Of a DNA stretch of 64,000 nucleotides, positions 34,333 through 46,526 are shown piece by piece. The DNA comes from Anaeramoeba flamelloides (Eukaryota > Metamonada > Anaeramoebidae), in NCBI GenBank assembly GCA_027625915.1, contig JANTQA010000023.1, positions 19,282,001 to 19,346,000 of the forward strand, written 5' to 3'. A program made the position numbers and the translations under genes. The notes under the pieces were generated by a model, which saw only the letters and a program-made list of their open reading frames with translations, searched no databases and had not been told where the DNA came from. The number at the start of each line of letters is the position of its first letter. Within the stretch, counting starts at the first letter, position 1.

Positions 34333-34750
34333 TATTCAAAAAATATTTTTTTAATTTATTCATAAAAAATGGGGTGGTAGCTTTAAATTTTCGACGAATT
34401 TCTATTAATCAAAGTTTAGTAAGATTATTTCTAAAACTATTATATAAATTGAAGTGAACATTTTTGATATTTTATTAATCAGTTTTAATTTTGTAAAAGA
34501 AAAAAAAAATTGATTATATTTTATTGTTGTATTAAATATCTTAAATACTTATATAAGATAAAACAAAATTGTGAATAGGAAAATGAAAAAAAAAATATTA
34601 TAATGATTGATATAGCAAAATACTTTATTCAATTAATTTTAAAATAATTAGAAAAATTATAAAAAAATTTTATTAAAATTTCAATAATTAAAAGTTTTTA
34701 TTAAACTATTATCTGGGAGAAGAACTTGACATATCAAACGGGGATATGTT

Positions 34751-34952
34751 TACAGTAAGTTTCACTTTTAAGGCACAAACTTTCAACGAAATTTAAGGCA
34801 CAAAAAAAAACTCAAATTAAAGCCCAAAATTCAAATTCTAGTAAAAATAAATTGTAAAAAAAAAAATTCCAAATTTTGTGCCTTAATTTGAGATTTTTTT
34901 TGTGCCTTAAATTTCGTTGAAAGTTTGTGCCTTAAAAGTGAAACTTACTGTA
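34751..34952. mobile_element. Family B palindromic MITE, youngest-looking copy
   Basis: TA CAGTAAGTTTCACTTTTAAG ... CTTAAAAGTGAAACTTACTG TA, 202 bp. The arms match almost perfectly, including a terminal CAGTAAG variant that is mirrored at the other end. Confidence 0.85.
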
Positions 34953-35645
34953 GTAAACAAACCTAAAGAATTTCTAAAAAAATCTGGTATTAAATTTTTT
35001 CAAAATGAATCATTGATATTTCAACCTCAATTTTAAAAATTTTTTTTCTTAATTCTTTTCCAAATTTAGATGAAGCTGTTCAAAAATGAAATCTTTTTTT
35101 AAAAATTATTTAATAATCCAATAGATAGTTTTTCAATTTTATTTTCTTGTTTTGGAAATGTATTGATAATACAATTAGTATTGAAGATAAAGGAAATCAA
35201 ACTAACTAATCTTTGGGGTTTTAATTTTTGTCGTTTTTTGATTAAATCTTGTAAATCAATCAAATGAAAAAATAGTTACTTTTCGAATTTTTAATTGCTG
35301 ACCAATTCAAAAAAATACTCTAAACTTATTGGTTCATTTTCATTTTTTTCATAATTAATTTGGAAACTATTTTTCGATATTTTTTTCAAAATACAGTATT
35401 ATCGTCAACTCGTTTACAAAATTTCTTGTGTTATCAAACCAATAAAAGCTCTTTCTTCAAAGATCAAAATACATTTTTAATAATAGGTAGTGATCAAAAA
35501 AGTTAAAAGCATTTTTTTTGAATCTATCATTATTAATTTTTAAATTCTTTGATAATTTTGTTTTACAATTTTTTTTTAATGAATTGGAAAAGGAAATAAA
35601 TAAAAAATTTCCCAAAACGAAAATTTTTTCTAGTGAAAATTCATG

Positions 35646-36123
35646 TAGTGATCAAAATAATGTGTACAAAACTACCTTAATTCATGTTTCAAAATATAAA
35701 TCGTGCTTTTTTTTCTTCATGTTCCAAGGTAACATCCAATCGAATACTAAACAGTATACCCAAGTTCAAATCAATTTTGAAATTAGATTCTGGATATTTT
35801 CAGTAAAATTTAAATTAGGAATTAAATCCGTTTGAAATTTTTTGTAATAATCTCAATTTTGTTGAAGTTTTTGTTTTTTTGATATTAAAAATTTTTAAAA
35901 AATTTACTCTATTTTTTGAGATAAATTTTTCCTATTTTATCCTTTCATTTTTAGAATTTCTTTGTAAATAATAGAACTTTAAGAAACCAATATCATATTT
36001 TAGTATGGTTTATTTACGGTTTCTATGACCTTTCGATCTATAGCTCTTCTATAACAAAAAAAACACTTTTTATTTTTTTACATTTATTAAGTTTTTTTAG
36101 CATGCTTGATTTCAACAACAGTA
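35646..36123. mobile_element. Family I element, copy 1
   Basis: Inverted relative to 39161-39643 and of similar length (478 vs 483 bp). The left end GTGATCAAAATAATGTGTAC and right end GCTTGATTTCAACAACAG, each with TA, correspond to the better-preserved termini of copy 2. The open frame 35518-35835 across its edge is fortuitous. Confidence 0.65.
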
Positions 36124-36305
36124 AAAAATGTAATGATTTATTGTACAATAATATACTGAATATATTTTTTGGAGACATTTGAGCCATATAACATGATTAC
36201 CATTTTACACTCTATTTTAACAAACTTTGTTTATGTGGAGCAATCTATGGTGGCACTAATCCCTTTACAATAAAAAAATTTCTAAAATTTCTTACTCCAT
36301 ATCAA

Positions 36306-36506
36306 TACAGCCAGTTCCACTTTTAAGATACAAATTTCAACGAAATTTTAAGGCACAATAAAAATATCAAATTAAGGCACGAAATTCAGATTCTAGTAGA
36401 ATAATTTGTGTAAAAAATAATTCTAAATTTTATGCCTTAATTTGAGATTTTTATTGTGCCTTAATTTTCGTTGAAAGTTTGTGTCTTAAATTTGAAACTG
36501 GCAGTA
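36306..36506. mobile_element. Family B palindromic MITE
   Basis: TA CAGCCAGTTCCACTTTTAAG ... AAATTTGAAACTGGCAG TA. The CAGCCAG variant is mirrored at the right end. Confidence 0.8.
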
Positions 36507-36536
36507 ATCGTTTTTGAAATTTTTAAAACCGACTAT

Positions 36537-36716
36537 ATACTGGTATTTGAATAAAAAACGGGAAAAATTTAAGCTTCATTTTCAATTTCCCTTTTTTTCA
36601 AACAGAAAAAGCCACAAATCACAAACTACTTTGTTTGAGAACTCAATTTATAAAAGAAAAATATAGAAAAGGAAGTGAAAATTTTTTCCCATTTATGATT
36701 AAAATACCAGCAAATT
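36537..36716. mobile_element. Family L palindromic MITE
   Basis: Left ACTGGTATTTGAATAAAAAA and right ATGATTAAAATACCAGCA, with GGGAAAAA and TTCATTTTC blocks inverted between the arms. Related copies are at ~14050-14205, ~33397-33590 and 49170-49332. Confidence 0.6.
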
Positions 36717-37125
36717 TTTCACTTTTCTACATTTGATGTTCTTTGACCAGTTTTCAGCAAACCTATGATACCTTTACAGATTCAAAAGTTTGAAAAAAAG
36801 TACTTGTATAATTATCAGAGATATCTTGGAATTTAAAAATTTTACAGAGATCTAATTGAAACTAACATTGAACACCAAATAATTTTTTTTTCTCAAAAAG
36901 GTTCTTATAAAAAACTAGTCAACTTTTTTTTTTCTCCTTTTTGTAAAAAGAAGATCATTTATTAGTGATGAAACACAACTACATTTGATACCTTTTTATA
37001 TTGAGAAAAATTCATTCATTATTTTTTCACTGTTATAAAAAAAAATACAACCCTTTATGAGAAAATGAAATTGATCATAGTATGGGTTGTTCGAGATCTA
37101 ATTTTGAAAATCATAACTTACCAAA

Positions 37126-38301
37126 CTGTTGAGAGAAAAATGTTGGACACAGAAAAATGGTTGGACACTGTTTTTAATTGGGAACAATAGTAAAATTGAA
37201 AATCAAATCCTATTGATAACAAGGTGAATTTTTTATAAATCCAGGTTTAAATGTGTTACAAGTTCATTAATCTCTGGTTTGTGTAGAAAACTCATTTTTA
37301 TGGTTGATAACTAAAATAGATCACGCTATTTTAACAAAAATCCAAGTTGTAGTAAAGTTTACTATTAATTCTGAAAATGGTAATTTTTAAACTTGCTTTA
37401 GTTTTTAAGAGATAAGTTTTTGAAAAAGTAGAATTACATTAATCGTTATTCTAATAAGTAGATTATTGTTATTTTCAATCGTTATTTCACAAGCCATTGA
37501 AATTAAAAATCATTTTCAGGTTCTATTAATGTTCCCAATTAAAATTGCTTTCCAACTAAACTCTTTTTCAAATAAAAGGGAACAAAAAATTTCAAGAATT
37601 ATTCATAAATGTATCAATTTAATTATAGTATCATTCTAAAATCTAAGAAACGCTTTAAAACATAAAAAAACACTCAACTGGTTCTTTAAAACTCATTAAA
37701 ACAAAACAATAATAAATTAAAATTCAATATTTTAAAAATTAATGTGCCCTTTTATTTGAAATGAGAAATCTCGTTTTGTAAATTGTAATGAAAAAAATTA
37801 TAAAACCCAATAAAAACCTTTGAACAAGGCGAATTGGGAAAAAGTTCTCCACACTTTATTGATAATTCTTTACACGTCAAACTTTTGTTCTTTAAAGTCT
37901 CATTTTCAATATAAAGTTGCAATTCATCTGGGTATTTTCTTGGAATGTTTTTTCTTTATTTCTCTTTTCTTTGTTCCATGCATCAATCCAATAATGGTCT
38001 TTCTTAATTCCTATTTCTATCTTGATTCGAAATCAAACTTAAACTGTTTCCATTTATACACTGGTAGATTATTTCCAAATTGGTTTCTTCTGATCTTGCT
38101 TTTTCATTTTCCAACTGTTCAAATTCCAAAAATAAAAAAAGCAAAAAATGAAAAAATGAATAATTAAAATGAAAATCACCAATAAGTAATTATCTTATTA
38201 ACAATCAAAGTTGATGGTATTGACTATTTGAGAGGTGTTTCCTTTTGTTTGAAAAATAGTTTATTTTTCTCTCAAGAGTTATCATATTTTTCTCTTAACA
38301 G
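37126..38301. mobile_element. Family E element, copy 1, interrupted by a family H element
   Basis: The left end CTGTTGAGAGAAAAATGTTG continues with GACACAG and GGTTGGACAC blocks. The interior is the inverse of the copy at 61562-62019. The right terminus TTCTCTTAACAG is displaced by the nested family H element (37557-38265). Confidence 0.65.
37557..38265. mobile_element. Family H element, copy 2, nested in family E
   Basis: Ends AAACTCTTTTTCAAATAAAA and TTTTGTTTGAAAAATAGTTT are inverted repeats. The interior is the inverse of 26558-27484 without that copy's family B insertion. The 115-residue frame at 37820-38167 is inside this repeat and is not a gene. Confidence 0.65.
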
Positions 38302-38639
38302 TAATTTAAAAAAGATATTTGGGTTAAAAAAACCCAAAAGATTAAAACCCTTAAACATGAAGAGTAGAATTGATTTCCTTTCAATCATGATTATTTTATA
38401 ATCCTGATTTTCCCAATATTCTAAGACAATTTCTCAAAATAATATATTCGTTGTTTATTTAATTTTGATAAAAATTTCGACTTTATGATATATTCTTCTA
38501 CTTTCAAGCCAAATATAGGATGAGTGTTATGATTCTCTAAGATCTGATGATTGGTAGAACTTAAAGTTTAAATTAGTATAGAAATGTAGATTTTTTTCTC
38601 AAATTCTCTCAAATTTTTTACTACTATTTGTTCGAAAAT

Positions 38640-38835
38640 CAATTGAACAAATTTTTCATCCAGCTTTTCAAAAAATTTTATAGAAAAATCAGGGTATTTT
38701 TTCAAATTTTTAATTCCCAAAAGAAGCGTAAATTATTAATTTAACTTTAAGAACTTGGGGAATTAGAGAATTTATTTTAATTGGAGAGGTGTTTTTTTTG
38801 GCAAGTTCAAAAAAAATTTTGATCTTTTTATTTTG
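38640..38835. mobile_element. Family J short inverted-repeat element
   Basis: Ends AATTTTTCATCCAGCTTTTC and TCAAAAAAAATTTTGATC. The same family as 62466-62656, with more diverged ends. Confidence 0.45.
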
Positions 38836-39160
38836 CAATTAATGTAAGACAGGAAACACTTTTTGTTGATATTATTAAAATTTAAGGACTAATTTGAAAA
38901 TTTATTTTTCTGATCGACTTTTGAACAATTGTAAAATATGGTTTTCTTTGGATTGTAATATTCTTTAATTTTGAACTTTCAGGCGATCCTGTGATAATTT
39001 TAATAAAAAAATTTAAACTACTTTTGAAGACAGATTTTTTTCGAACGAACCATACCAATAGTAACTTTTGAACTCATTTATAATTTTATCATAATTATTA
39101 AAAAGATTTTTTTAAGCTTGATAATTAACACAAAATTTTTCAAAAGAAAATTTTATTCTT

Positions 39161-39643
39161 TACTGTAGTCAAAATAAAGCGTGCAAAAAAATTTAATGCG
39201 TGTTTCAAAATAAAAAGTGTGTTTTTTTGTAATAGTTGACCAAAACATTAATCAATCAAAGAAACCAATAATAAACCCTAAAAAAAAATGGTACTGGTTT
39301 CTTAAAGTACTTTTATTTAAATATAAATTCTAAAAATAAAGGATCAAATTGGAAAATTTATCTCAAAAAATAGAGTTAATTTTTATGGAAAATTTTTTAT
39401 CCTAAAAAACACAAAAAAATTCAAAAAAATTGAGAATATTATGAAAAATTTTCAACTATTTGCACGAATAATTTAAATTTTACTGAAAATAACCAGACCT
39501 TTACTTTCAAAATTGATTTGAACTTAGGTATATTATTTAGTAGTAGATTGGATTTTGCCTTGGTATAAGAATAAAAAAAAGCACGGATAATATTTTGAAA
39601 CACGGATTATAGTCGTTGTGCACGCATTATTTTGATCACTGTA
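39161..39643. mobile_element. Family I element, copy 2
   Basis: TA CTGTAGTCAAAATAAAGCGT at the left and ACGCATTATTTTGATCACTG TA at the right. TA flanks and CAGTGATCAAAATAAT termini fit a Tc1/mariner-like MITE. The interior carries repeated GTGTTTCAAAAT/CACGGATTAT blocks. Confidence 0.7.
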
Positions 39644-40567
39644 AAAATCACAAAGAAAATATTTCTAATTGAATTTGTGAGTATTTTTCTCTTTTTTCGT
39701 ACCGTTTAATTTTCCAAAATTATTTAAGGTTTGGTAAGAAAAAATTTTTTTTTTCTCAAGTTTAATTTATTAATTTGGAAATATAATTGAACGTTATAAA
39801 AATTATTAGTCAATACAGTTTGATACTAAAAGTTGTGAGTCATTGACCACAAACACTCTTGAGAACAATTTCTTCTTCATCATTTTTCAATTAATACAGA
39901 AAAATTTTTGTTTTAGATTCTTTATTAATTCTCCTAATTTTGTTTGGTTCAAGAAAAAAACCTACATTTCAAGATTATATGATCAGGGTAATCTTTCATT
40001 CGATTTATAAGGATTTCTTTCTTTTTGAAACTTTGAGATTAAATATCGAGTTTTTTAATTTGAAAATAACAGTATTTGAGTAAAGTACTTTTTTGAGATA
40101 AAAACAAAAGATCATTTCTCCAAAAAGATTGTATAATTGAAAAAATAACACCAATAATATATTTCCTGTGAAAAAAGAACAAAACGAAAAGTAATTTAAC
40201 ATTTTTTTTTAAACATTCTTCTTTTTTGTAATTAAAACCAAATTGCCCAAACCAAAAGATTATTTATTAAAAATCACAAATAAAGCATTTCTAATTGAAT
40301 TTGTGAATATTTTTCGCTTTTTTTAAATAAATAATTACAAAAACTATTTTGTGTTATTGAAATAACAATTTTCTGGACTTCTTTCGAAAAAACAGTTATT
40401 CCAACTTGAAAAAAAACACACCCTTTCAACTTATTTTGTGTCAAATGTTTTCTCTTTTTCAAACACAAAACTTGTTTATTGCTGAACAAACAATCAAAAA
40501 AAAAGTAAATAATCAAAAAACACCAATGAAAAGTAACAACAAAATATACCAAAGGTGTTACTTTTAA
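39644..40567. repeat. Region upstream of the large receptor gene with a ~65-bp direct repeat
   Basis: A block AAAAATCACAAAGAAAATAT...TTCTAATTGAATTTGTGAG at ~39651-39705 recurs at ~40269-40325. Two minus-strand frames (40005-40202, 40274-40552) are AT-rich and unconvincing. Confidence 0.45.
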
Positions 40568-43500
40568 AATTTTTGTCTTCTGTTTCTTATTTGTCTGATC
40601 TCAAATTCCAATATACGTTGTCAAGAAGATCATTGCAAAGAAATATTTGAACCAGAAAAAATTGGAGTAGAATTTCAAATAAATACTTTTGCAAGCAATG
40701 CTCAAGATTTACCAACATTGGAGCCAATAAGCAAGAGTTGTGGAAACGATAAAGAAAAGTTGGTTGTTGTGTGGGAAAGCCGTGGATCTTATGATAATTC
40801 AACTTAGGGTATTTATGCACAGATGTTTAATTCCACAGACGGCACCAAAATTGGCTTAGAGTTCGAAGTAAATGACATAATAGACTGTGATCAAAAAAAT
40901 CCATCAATTTCTTCCATTGGTGCCAAATGCCAAAAAGACAAAGAAAAGTTTGTTGTAACGTGGGAAAGTCATTCACCTGTAGATGGCTCAACTTGTGTTA
41001 TTTATGCACAGATGTTTAATTCCACAGATGGTACCAAAATTGGCCAAAAGTTAGAATTACACAGTAACGAATACAGTTATGAAATTAACCCATCAATTTG
41101 TTCCATTGGTAAAGATCGAGACAAATTTGTGATCACATGGCATCGCAATACAACAGAAAACGGCTATGGTATTTTCGCAGTGGTGCTTGATTCCACAGAT
41201 GGCACAACTCTTGACGATGAATTCCAAGTTGACGGCGAAATAAAGTACGATCAAACTAACCCATCAATTTGTTCCATTGGGAAAGATCGTGACAAATTTG
41301 TGATCACATGGGAGGGCAATGGACAAGATAGTGAAGGGGTTGATATTTTCGCACAGGTGTTTAATTCCACAGACGGCGCCGAAATTGGCTCTGTCTTCCA
41401 AGTAAATAACTACACAACCGAAAAGCAATTAACCATCAATTTCTTCAATTGGGAATGTTCGTGACAAATTTGTGATCACATGGCAGAGCAATAATCAAGA
41501 TGGTGAAGATTTTGATATTTTCGCACAGATATTTAATTCCATAGATCATGGCAAAATTGGCTCTGTCTTCCAAGTAAACACCTACACAAGTTCTAATCAA
41601 CAAAATCCTTCTGTAAGTTCCATCCAAACCCTTGACGGCGATGGTGATGCAATTGAAGAATATCGGGAGACATTTGTCATTGTTTGGGATAGTCGTCATG
41701 GTGTTACCCTAAAGGAAGAAATCAATGGCCAGATATATGATTACCAGACCGGGAAAGCCTTATTACCTGAGGACTTTTTGATCAATAACTATGCTGAGAA
41801 TACACAATATGTCCCACAAGTGGCCTCAATAAGTGAAAGTGGTGACAATAATAAATTTCTTGTCATTTGGTCGGGCAAGGAGCAAGATGATGATTTTATG
41901 GACATTTTTGGGCAAATTTATACAAGCAAATTCAAATGTAAATGTAAAAAGGGGCATTTTTCCAATTCAACAACCCCAAACCGATTTGCGAAAAATGCCC
42001 GGCTGGACAATATCAAGATTTGGAAGGGCAACCCAAATGTGAAAATTGTCCAACTGGGAATCACCAAAATTCGGAGGGCACAAGTTCTTGTTTAAAATGT
42101 CCAAAGGGTCATTACCAAGATTTGGAAGGACAAATACATTGTGAGATCTGTCTCAACGGAACATATCAAAATTTGGAAGCGCAAACACAATGCGAAAATT
42201 GCACGCTTGGGAATTACCAAGATGCGGAGGGCTCAAGTTCTTGTTCCTTATGCCCAAAGGGGCAATATCAAAATTTGGAAGTACAAAGCGAATGCCTAAA
42301 ATGCCCCCAGGGAACCTATAATGACAACGAAGAGGGAGGATCAGATTCAATATTGGATTGCCACACATGCGATATAGGTGCCTATAATGATCTTGAAGGA
42401 CAATCAACCTGCCTCTTATGCCCGGCGGGGACCTTTAATACCCACAGGGGCTCACTAGGGTGCATTGATTGCTCAATTGGGTACTACCAAGACCAAAGGG
42501 GGCAATCCGAATGTCATGCCTGCACAGCTGGGAAATACCAAAACGAGGAAGGCGCAAATAATTGCCAAACTTGCTACTTTAATAAATATCAGAACGACAC
42601 CGCGCAAAGCACTTGCCTGTATTGCCCAATGAATTCAGAAACCTTACTGAGAGAGACAAAGACAATCGATGAATGCTTTTGCTCCATTGGCTATTATGGC
42701 CTGCCAGGCTCCCTTTGCCAGAAGTGCCCCGAGTCGAACGCAATTTGTGACACGTTCAACCAACACTATCCCAAACCAAAGCCTGGCTTTTGGAATTCCG
42801 AAAGCAATCCATTTGAAATAATCAAATGCCAAGCCTTTGAGGCCTGCCCAGGCTATGGAATCAACAAATGTAATGAAAGCCTTGGATACTCTGGATACAA
42901 ATGTTCAGAATGCCGTGCGAACTTTTATAAATTGGATTCCCGCTGTGAGCAGTGCCCGGATAATGCGAAAACTAGATTCTTTTTGATCGCAATATGCTTT
43001 TTCTTCTTGCTATTATTCTTTTTATTCATCGCCAAAAAGGCCACAAGCTATTTTGGTTCATTTACCATTAGCTTTTCCTTTTTCCAAATCTTGGTGATCA
43101 TTTATGATCTCAATATTAAGTGGCCCAACCAAATTGAATCAACCTTGAAATTCTTTTTGCCTTTTAATTTTAATTTGGATTTCCTCGCAACAGAATGCTC
43201 ATTTAATTTGAATTATTTTGACAAATGGATTATCATTCAAATGTTTCCCTTTGTTTTTTATTTGACCTTAATATTAATGTATTCGCTTTTGTTTTTGCAT
43301 TCCAAATTATTAAGCAAATTGCACCACCAAAATAATGACAAGAAGAATAATGATCAAAACCAGAACGATCATAATAATGATAATAATAATATTTCTAATA
43401 ATAATTTTTTTATGACAGGATTTATTTTTAAAAAATTTCCAAAACTAATTTATAAGCCATCAAAAAAACTAGATAACATATTTATGTATTATTTCCATTT

Positions 43501-44680
43501 AATAAAATATTACTTATTATTGCCCTTCTTTCAATGTTTCTCCAAACAGGAATTAAAAAATTTAAAAAATATCATGATCAATGTATATTTGACACTCTTG
43601 ACCTTATTATATTTACTATTGAGTCAAAAGTCTTTACAAGTTTTTGATTGCACATATGATTCCAGCTCAAAGAATTATGTTTTCCAACCCGAGCCGAATT
43701 ATAATTGCTTCGAAAAATGGTGGTATCAATTTTTACCATTTTCAATAATTTCCATCGTCCTATACATTCTTGGCATCCCTCTATTAATTGTTTATTTATT
43801 AATCAAAAATTCCAAAATATTAACCGAAAGGCAATTTGATTTGAAATTTGGTTTGCTATGTACCAGATATAATAAAAATTTCTTTTTTTGGGAAATAGTC
43901 ATTATGATTAGAAAGTTGTTTTTGGTCATTTTACAAATATATCTCTATAATTATACCGTTTTACAATTGATTGCCATGATTTTAATTTTATTATTGGCAC
44001 TGATCATCCAATTTAGATTTAAACCATATATTGAAAGTAGACATAACTTTTTAGAATCGATTTTATTATTCATTTCAAATGTTATTTTATTTGCTGGGTT
44101 GGGTTTTTATTCCAATGAATTAGATTTATACAACGATAATAATAATTTAATAACAGTATTAATGTTTATAATAATTTTTGCAGTTTTTCTATTGCTATTT
44201 ATAACAATTTTAGATGTCTCTAATAAAATTAAAGTGTCAAAAAGGACCAAAGGCGATTATAATAAGAAAAAGCTTAACCAATTAAATATGTTTAATAATA
44301 ATTCATTTTTCCATAATTTATTAGACAAGAACCAATCCAAAGACAATAACAAAAAAGAGCTTAATTTATCCATTTTATTATATTTGTTGAGTTCATTAAA
44401 CGATTCTAATTTGGAAAAACTTTCCTCATTCATGGATAAAATAATTCATTATGAAGTGGATTTTCATAAACTGAAAGACCAGAATAAAAATGGCTCCAAA
44501 TATGATGGAAAAAAGCAAAAAAAAATTTATAAATTTCACAAATTAAAAAATCAAAAATTCCCGATATTCAAATATTTATTTTCAAATGATTTAATAATCG
44601 AATTTCTGAAATGGTATAACAAAAAAGTTTCTTTATCGAAAAAAATTCAAATAATTTTTTTAATGAAAAATTTTAATTAA
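40568..44680 (+). pseudogene. Large receptor-like surface protein: seven-repeat propeller, Cys-rich stalk, polytopic membrane domain; 5' half disrupted
   Basis: Reading 40568-41930 gives a hydrophobic signal-like start without ATG (FCLLFLICLISNSN). Seven ~60-residue repeats follow (core NPSI-SIG-DKFVITW, then IFAQVFNSTDG and IGSVFQVN), as expected for a seven-bladed propeller. Next come about nine GCC2/GCC3 (ephrin-receptor-like) Cys repeats such as CPKGHYQDLEGQ to ~42960, then about nine membrane segments from FFLIAICFFFLLLFFLFIA to VLMFIIIFAVFLLLFITIL with an Asn-rich loop, and a Lys-rich tail. TAG at 40805-40807 interrupts repeat 1. The frame shifts once near 41430 (between repeats 4 and 5) and back near 41945 in an AAAAAGGGG run; from 42020 to TAA at 44678 it is open (886 codons). 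These lesions suggest a young pseudogene, but homopolymer sequencing error could explain the two shifts. As a family it should be a cell-surface sensor or channel-like protein; the ligand is unknown. The gene nearest in plan is at 55748-59374. Confidence 0.75.
40690..41930 (+). repeat. Seven tandem ~180-bp coding repeats
   Basis: Each unit has a VNxYT-like strand, NPSI-SIG, FVITW and IFAQ-FNSTDG-IG. Units 1 and 2 share almost identical DNA around ATGTTTAATTCCACAGA, indicating recent duplication or gene conversion. Confidence 0.75.
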
Positions 44681-44944
44681 TATCTTTTGAATAATTTGAA
44701 TAATATCAATGTTAATAAAAATTCTATATTTTATAAAAAATAAATTTGTTTGAATCTTCAATTTTTTTTACAAAAACTAATATTTACAGTTAGTGTTTCG
44801 ACCTTCTGAAAAATAAAAAAGCAACTTTTTTTTTAATCTTTTTTTTTTTCAAATAATTTTTTTGTTATTTTTTGAATGTTAGATAATTTTTTTTCTAAAA
44901 ACAAAGAACAAAAATATAATAAATTATGATGTATATGAATGGTA
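44681..44944. other. 3' flank of the large receptor gene
   Basis: AT-rich with T-runs; nothing identifiable. Confidence 0.4.
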
Positions 44945-45565
44945 AACAGGTATGCAATTTTTTTTTTGTTTGATTAAATGGGTTTTACACGGGTGGGAGA
45001 CGTTTAAAATTCGTTTGTATGATATATCTATATATGTAATCAAAACACAAAAAAATTAGATAAGCAGATCTAATTTGGAATTGGCACAAAAGTTAAATTT
45101 TGAACACTTTTCATTTCTCAACTAGTAATTTTTTTTAGTAAAAATTACTTCTTTTTTCCCAGTGTCTAAAGAGTTTAGAATATTCAAGAGTTTTAAACAG
45201 AAAACCCACTGTGTATTGTTTTGTTTGTTTTCTAAATAAAACAATCAAACCATTTTCAGGGTTTTCTTTACATACCCCGCCTACATAAATGAGAAATCAC
45301 AATTTTTCTATTTTATCCAAGTATTTTATGGTAATTACGACATAGCTGTATATAATTTTTTTTTTTTTTCTGCTTTTAAGTTTTTTTACTTGCATTTTTT
45401 CTCATCCCCGAAACTAAAATTAACATTTCAAAATAATTCCAAGAACTTTTTCAAAAAATAAAAAAATAATACAACGATTAAAAAAAAAAAACAGGTATAA
45501 AATTTGAAAAAACGTGATTTTATAAGTCTTTTGTGATTTTAAAACAAAAAATTGTACCATCTATG
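44945..45565. mobile_element. CACAGGTA-family element, third copy
   Basis: Left end ACAGGTATGCAATTT, right end ACCATCTATGATATATATA. The segment TCTAATTTGGAATTGGCAC and the 450 bp after it align with 11770-12290. The left 80 bp align with the CpG-rich patch at 9008-9080, but the ACGCGT boxes are eroded here. Confidence 0.6.
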
Positions 45566-46098
45566 ATATATATACAGTTGTGTGTACATATGTGTATGTA
45601 GGCAAAAAGAACTATCTACAAGTCACCTTTTTAGATGTTTATTTGTTAAAAAGAAGTACAATTACTTTTAGAATAACTTTTCAGTATTTAATTTTAATAT
45701 TTTTATTTATATTAAGATAAAATTTATATTCATCATTTATCGATACTTAATAAAAAAAAATGGTTATTGGTAGTGAATTACTCGGATTAAAACTATAAAT
45801 TTTTCTCATGGGGATATTTATATGATCTTTTTTTATTTGAAAATTAGAAGAAATTTTTTCTTTTTGTGCAAAAAATATTTTTTTTTAAAAGATCCCTGAT
45901 CTTGATACAATCTGAATGGAATAGAAATTCCATAGTTGTGTTATTAACATTTAAAAACTCATTTTTATTCAATAAAAAATTTTCATTTTTATTTAAATTT
46001 GTAAAATTCCGTCTTTGCAAAAAACAAGTTGCTTTTTTTATCAATTTTTTGGATATGTTGTGAAATAACAAATTAAGATATTTATTGTTGGACTTAAG

Positions 46099-46302
46099 TA
46101 ATCAGTGCCATTTTTTAGGGTTATATTTTGAAAAAATATATTGTATATTATAAAAATCTAAAAAATTAAAAAAAAACTCTTGAATTTGTATAAAATAATT
46201 TAAGTTAGAAAAAATTGAAAAAAATGTACCTTACTTTCGAATTTTTTATTATGTCTTAAATGTAGTTGAACGTTTTTTTTATAAAAGTGGTATTGACTAT
46301 AA
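46099..46302. mobile_element. Family B palindromic MITE, very degraded copy
   Basis: Only the outer parts remain (AATCAGTGCCATTTTTTAGG at the left, AAAAGTGGTATTGACTA at the right). Confidence 0.4.
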
Positions 46303-46526
46303 AGTTATGTGAAAAAGGTAATTAATGTAAAAAACCCAAAATTGGAATAGTAGGAAATTCCAATCACCTATGGATTAAATGAAACTTGATTTTAAATACT
46401 ATTTTTTAGGAAAAACTTTCATTCAATAAGGGAACTTCAAAAAAAAAAAATGATTTTAAATACTACAACATTTAAGGGAACAAATTTTAATGTTTAAATA
46501 CAATGAATTTAAAAATCATATATAAA

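Noticed and set aside
35518-35835. 105-residue frame
   Set aside because: Crosses the left end of family I copy 1; composition is that of AT-rich repeat DNA.
37820-38167. 115-residue open frame as a membrane-protein gene
   Set aside because: It lies wholly inside family H copy 2; the homologous sequence in copy 1 (inverted, 26558-27484) does not keep the frame.
40805-40807. TAG read as an amino acid (alternative code)
   Set aside because: No other long gene in the window contains in-frame TAG, and the same gene also has frameshifts, so a nonsense change is simpler.
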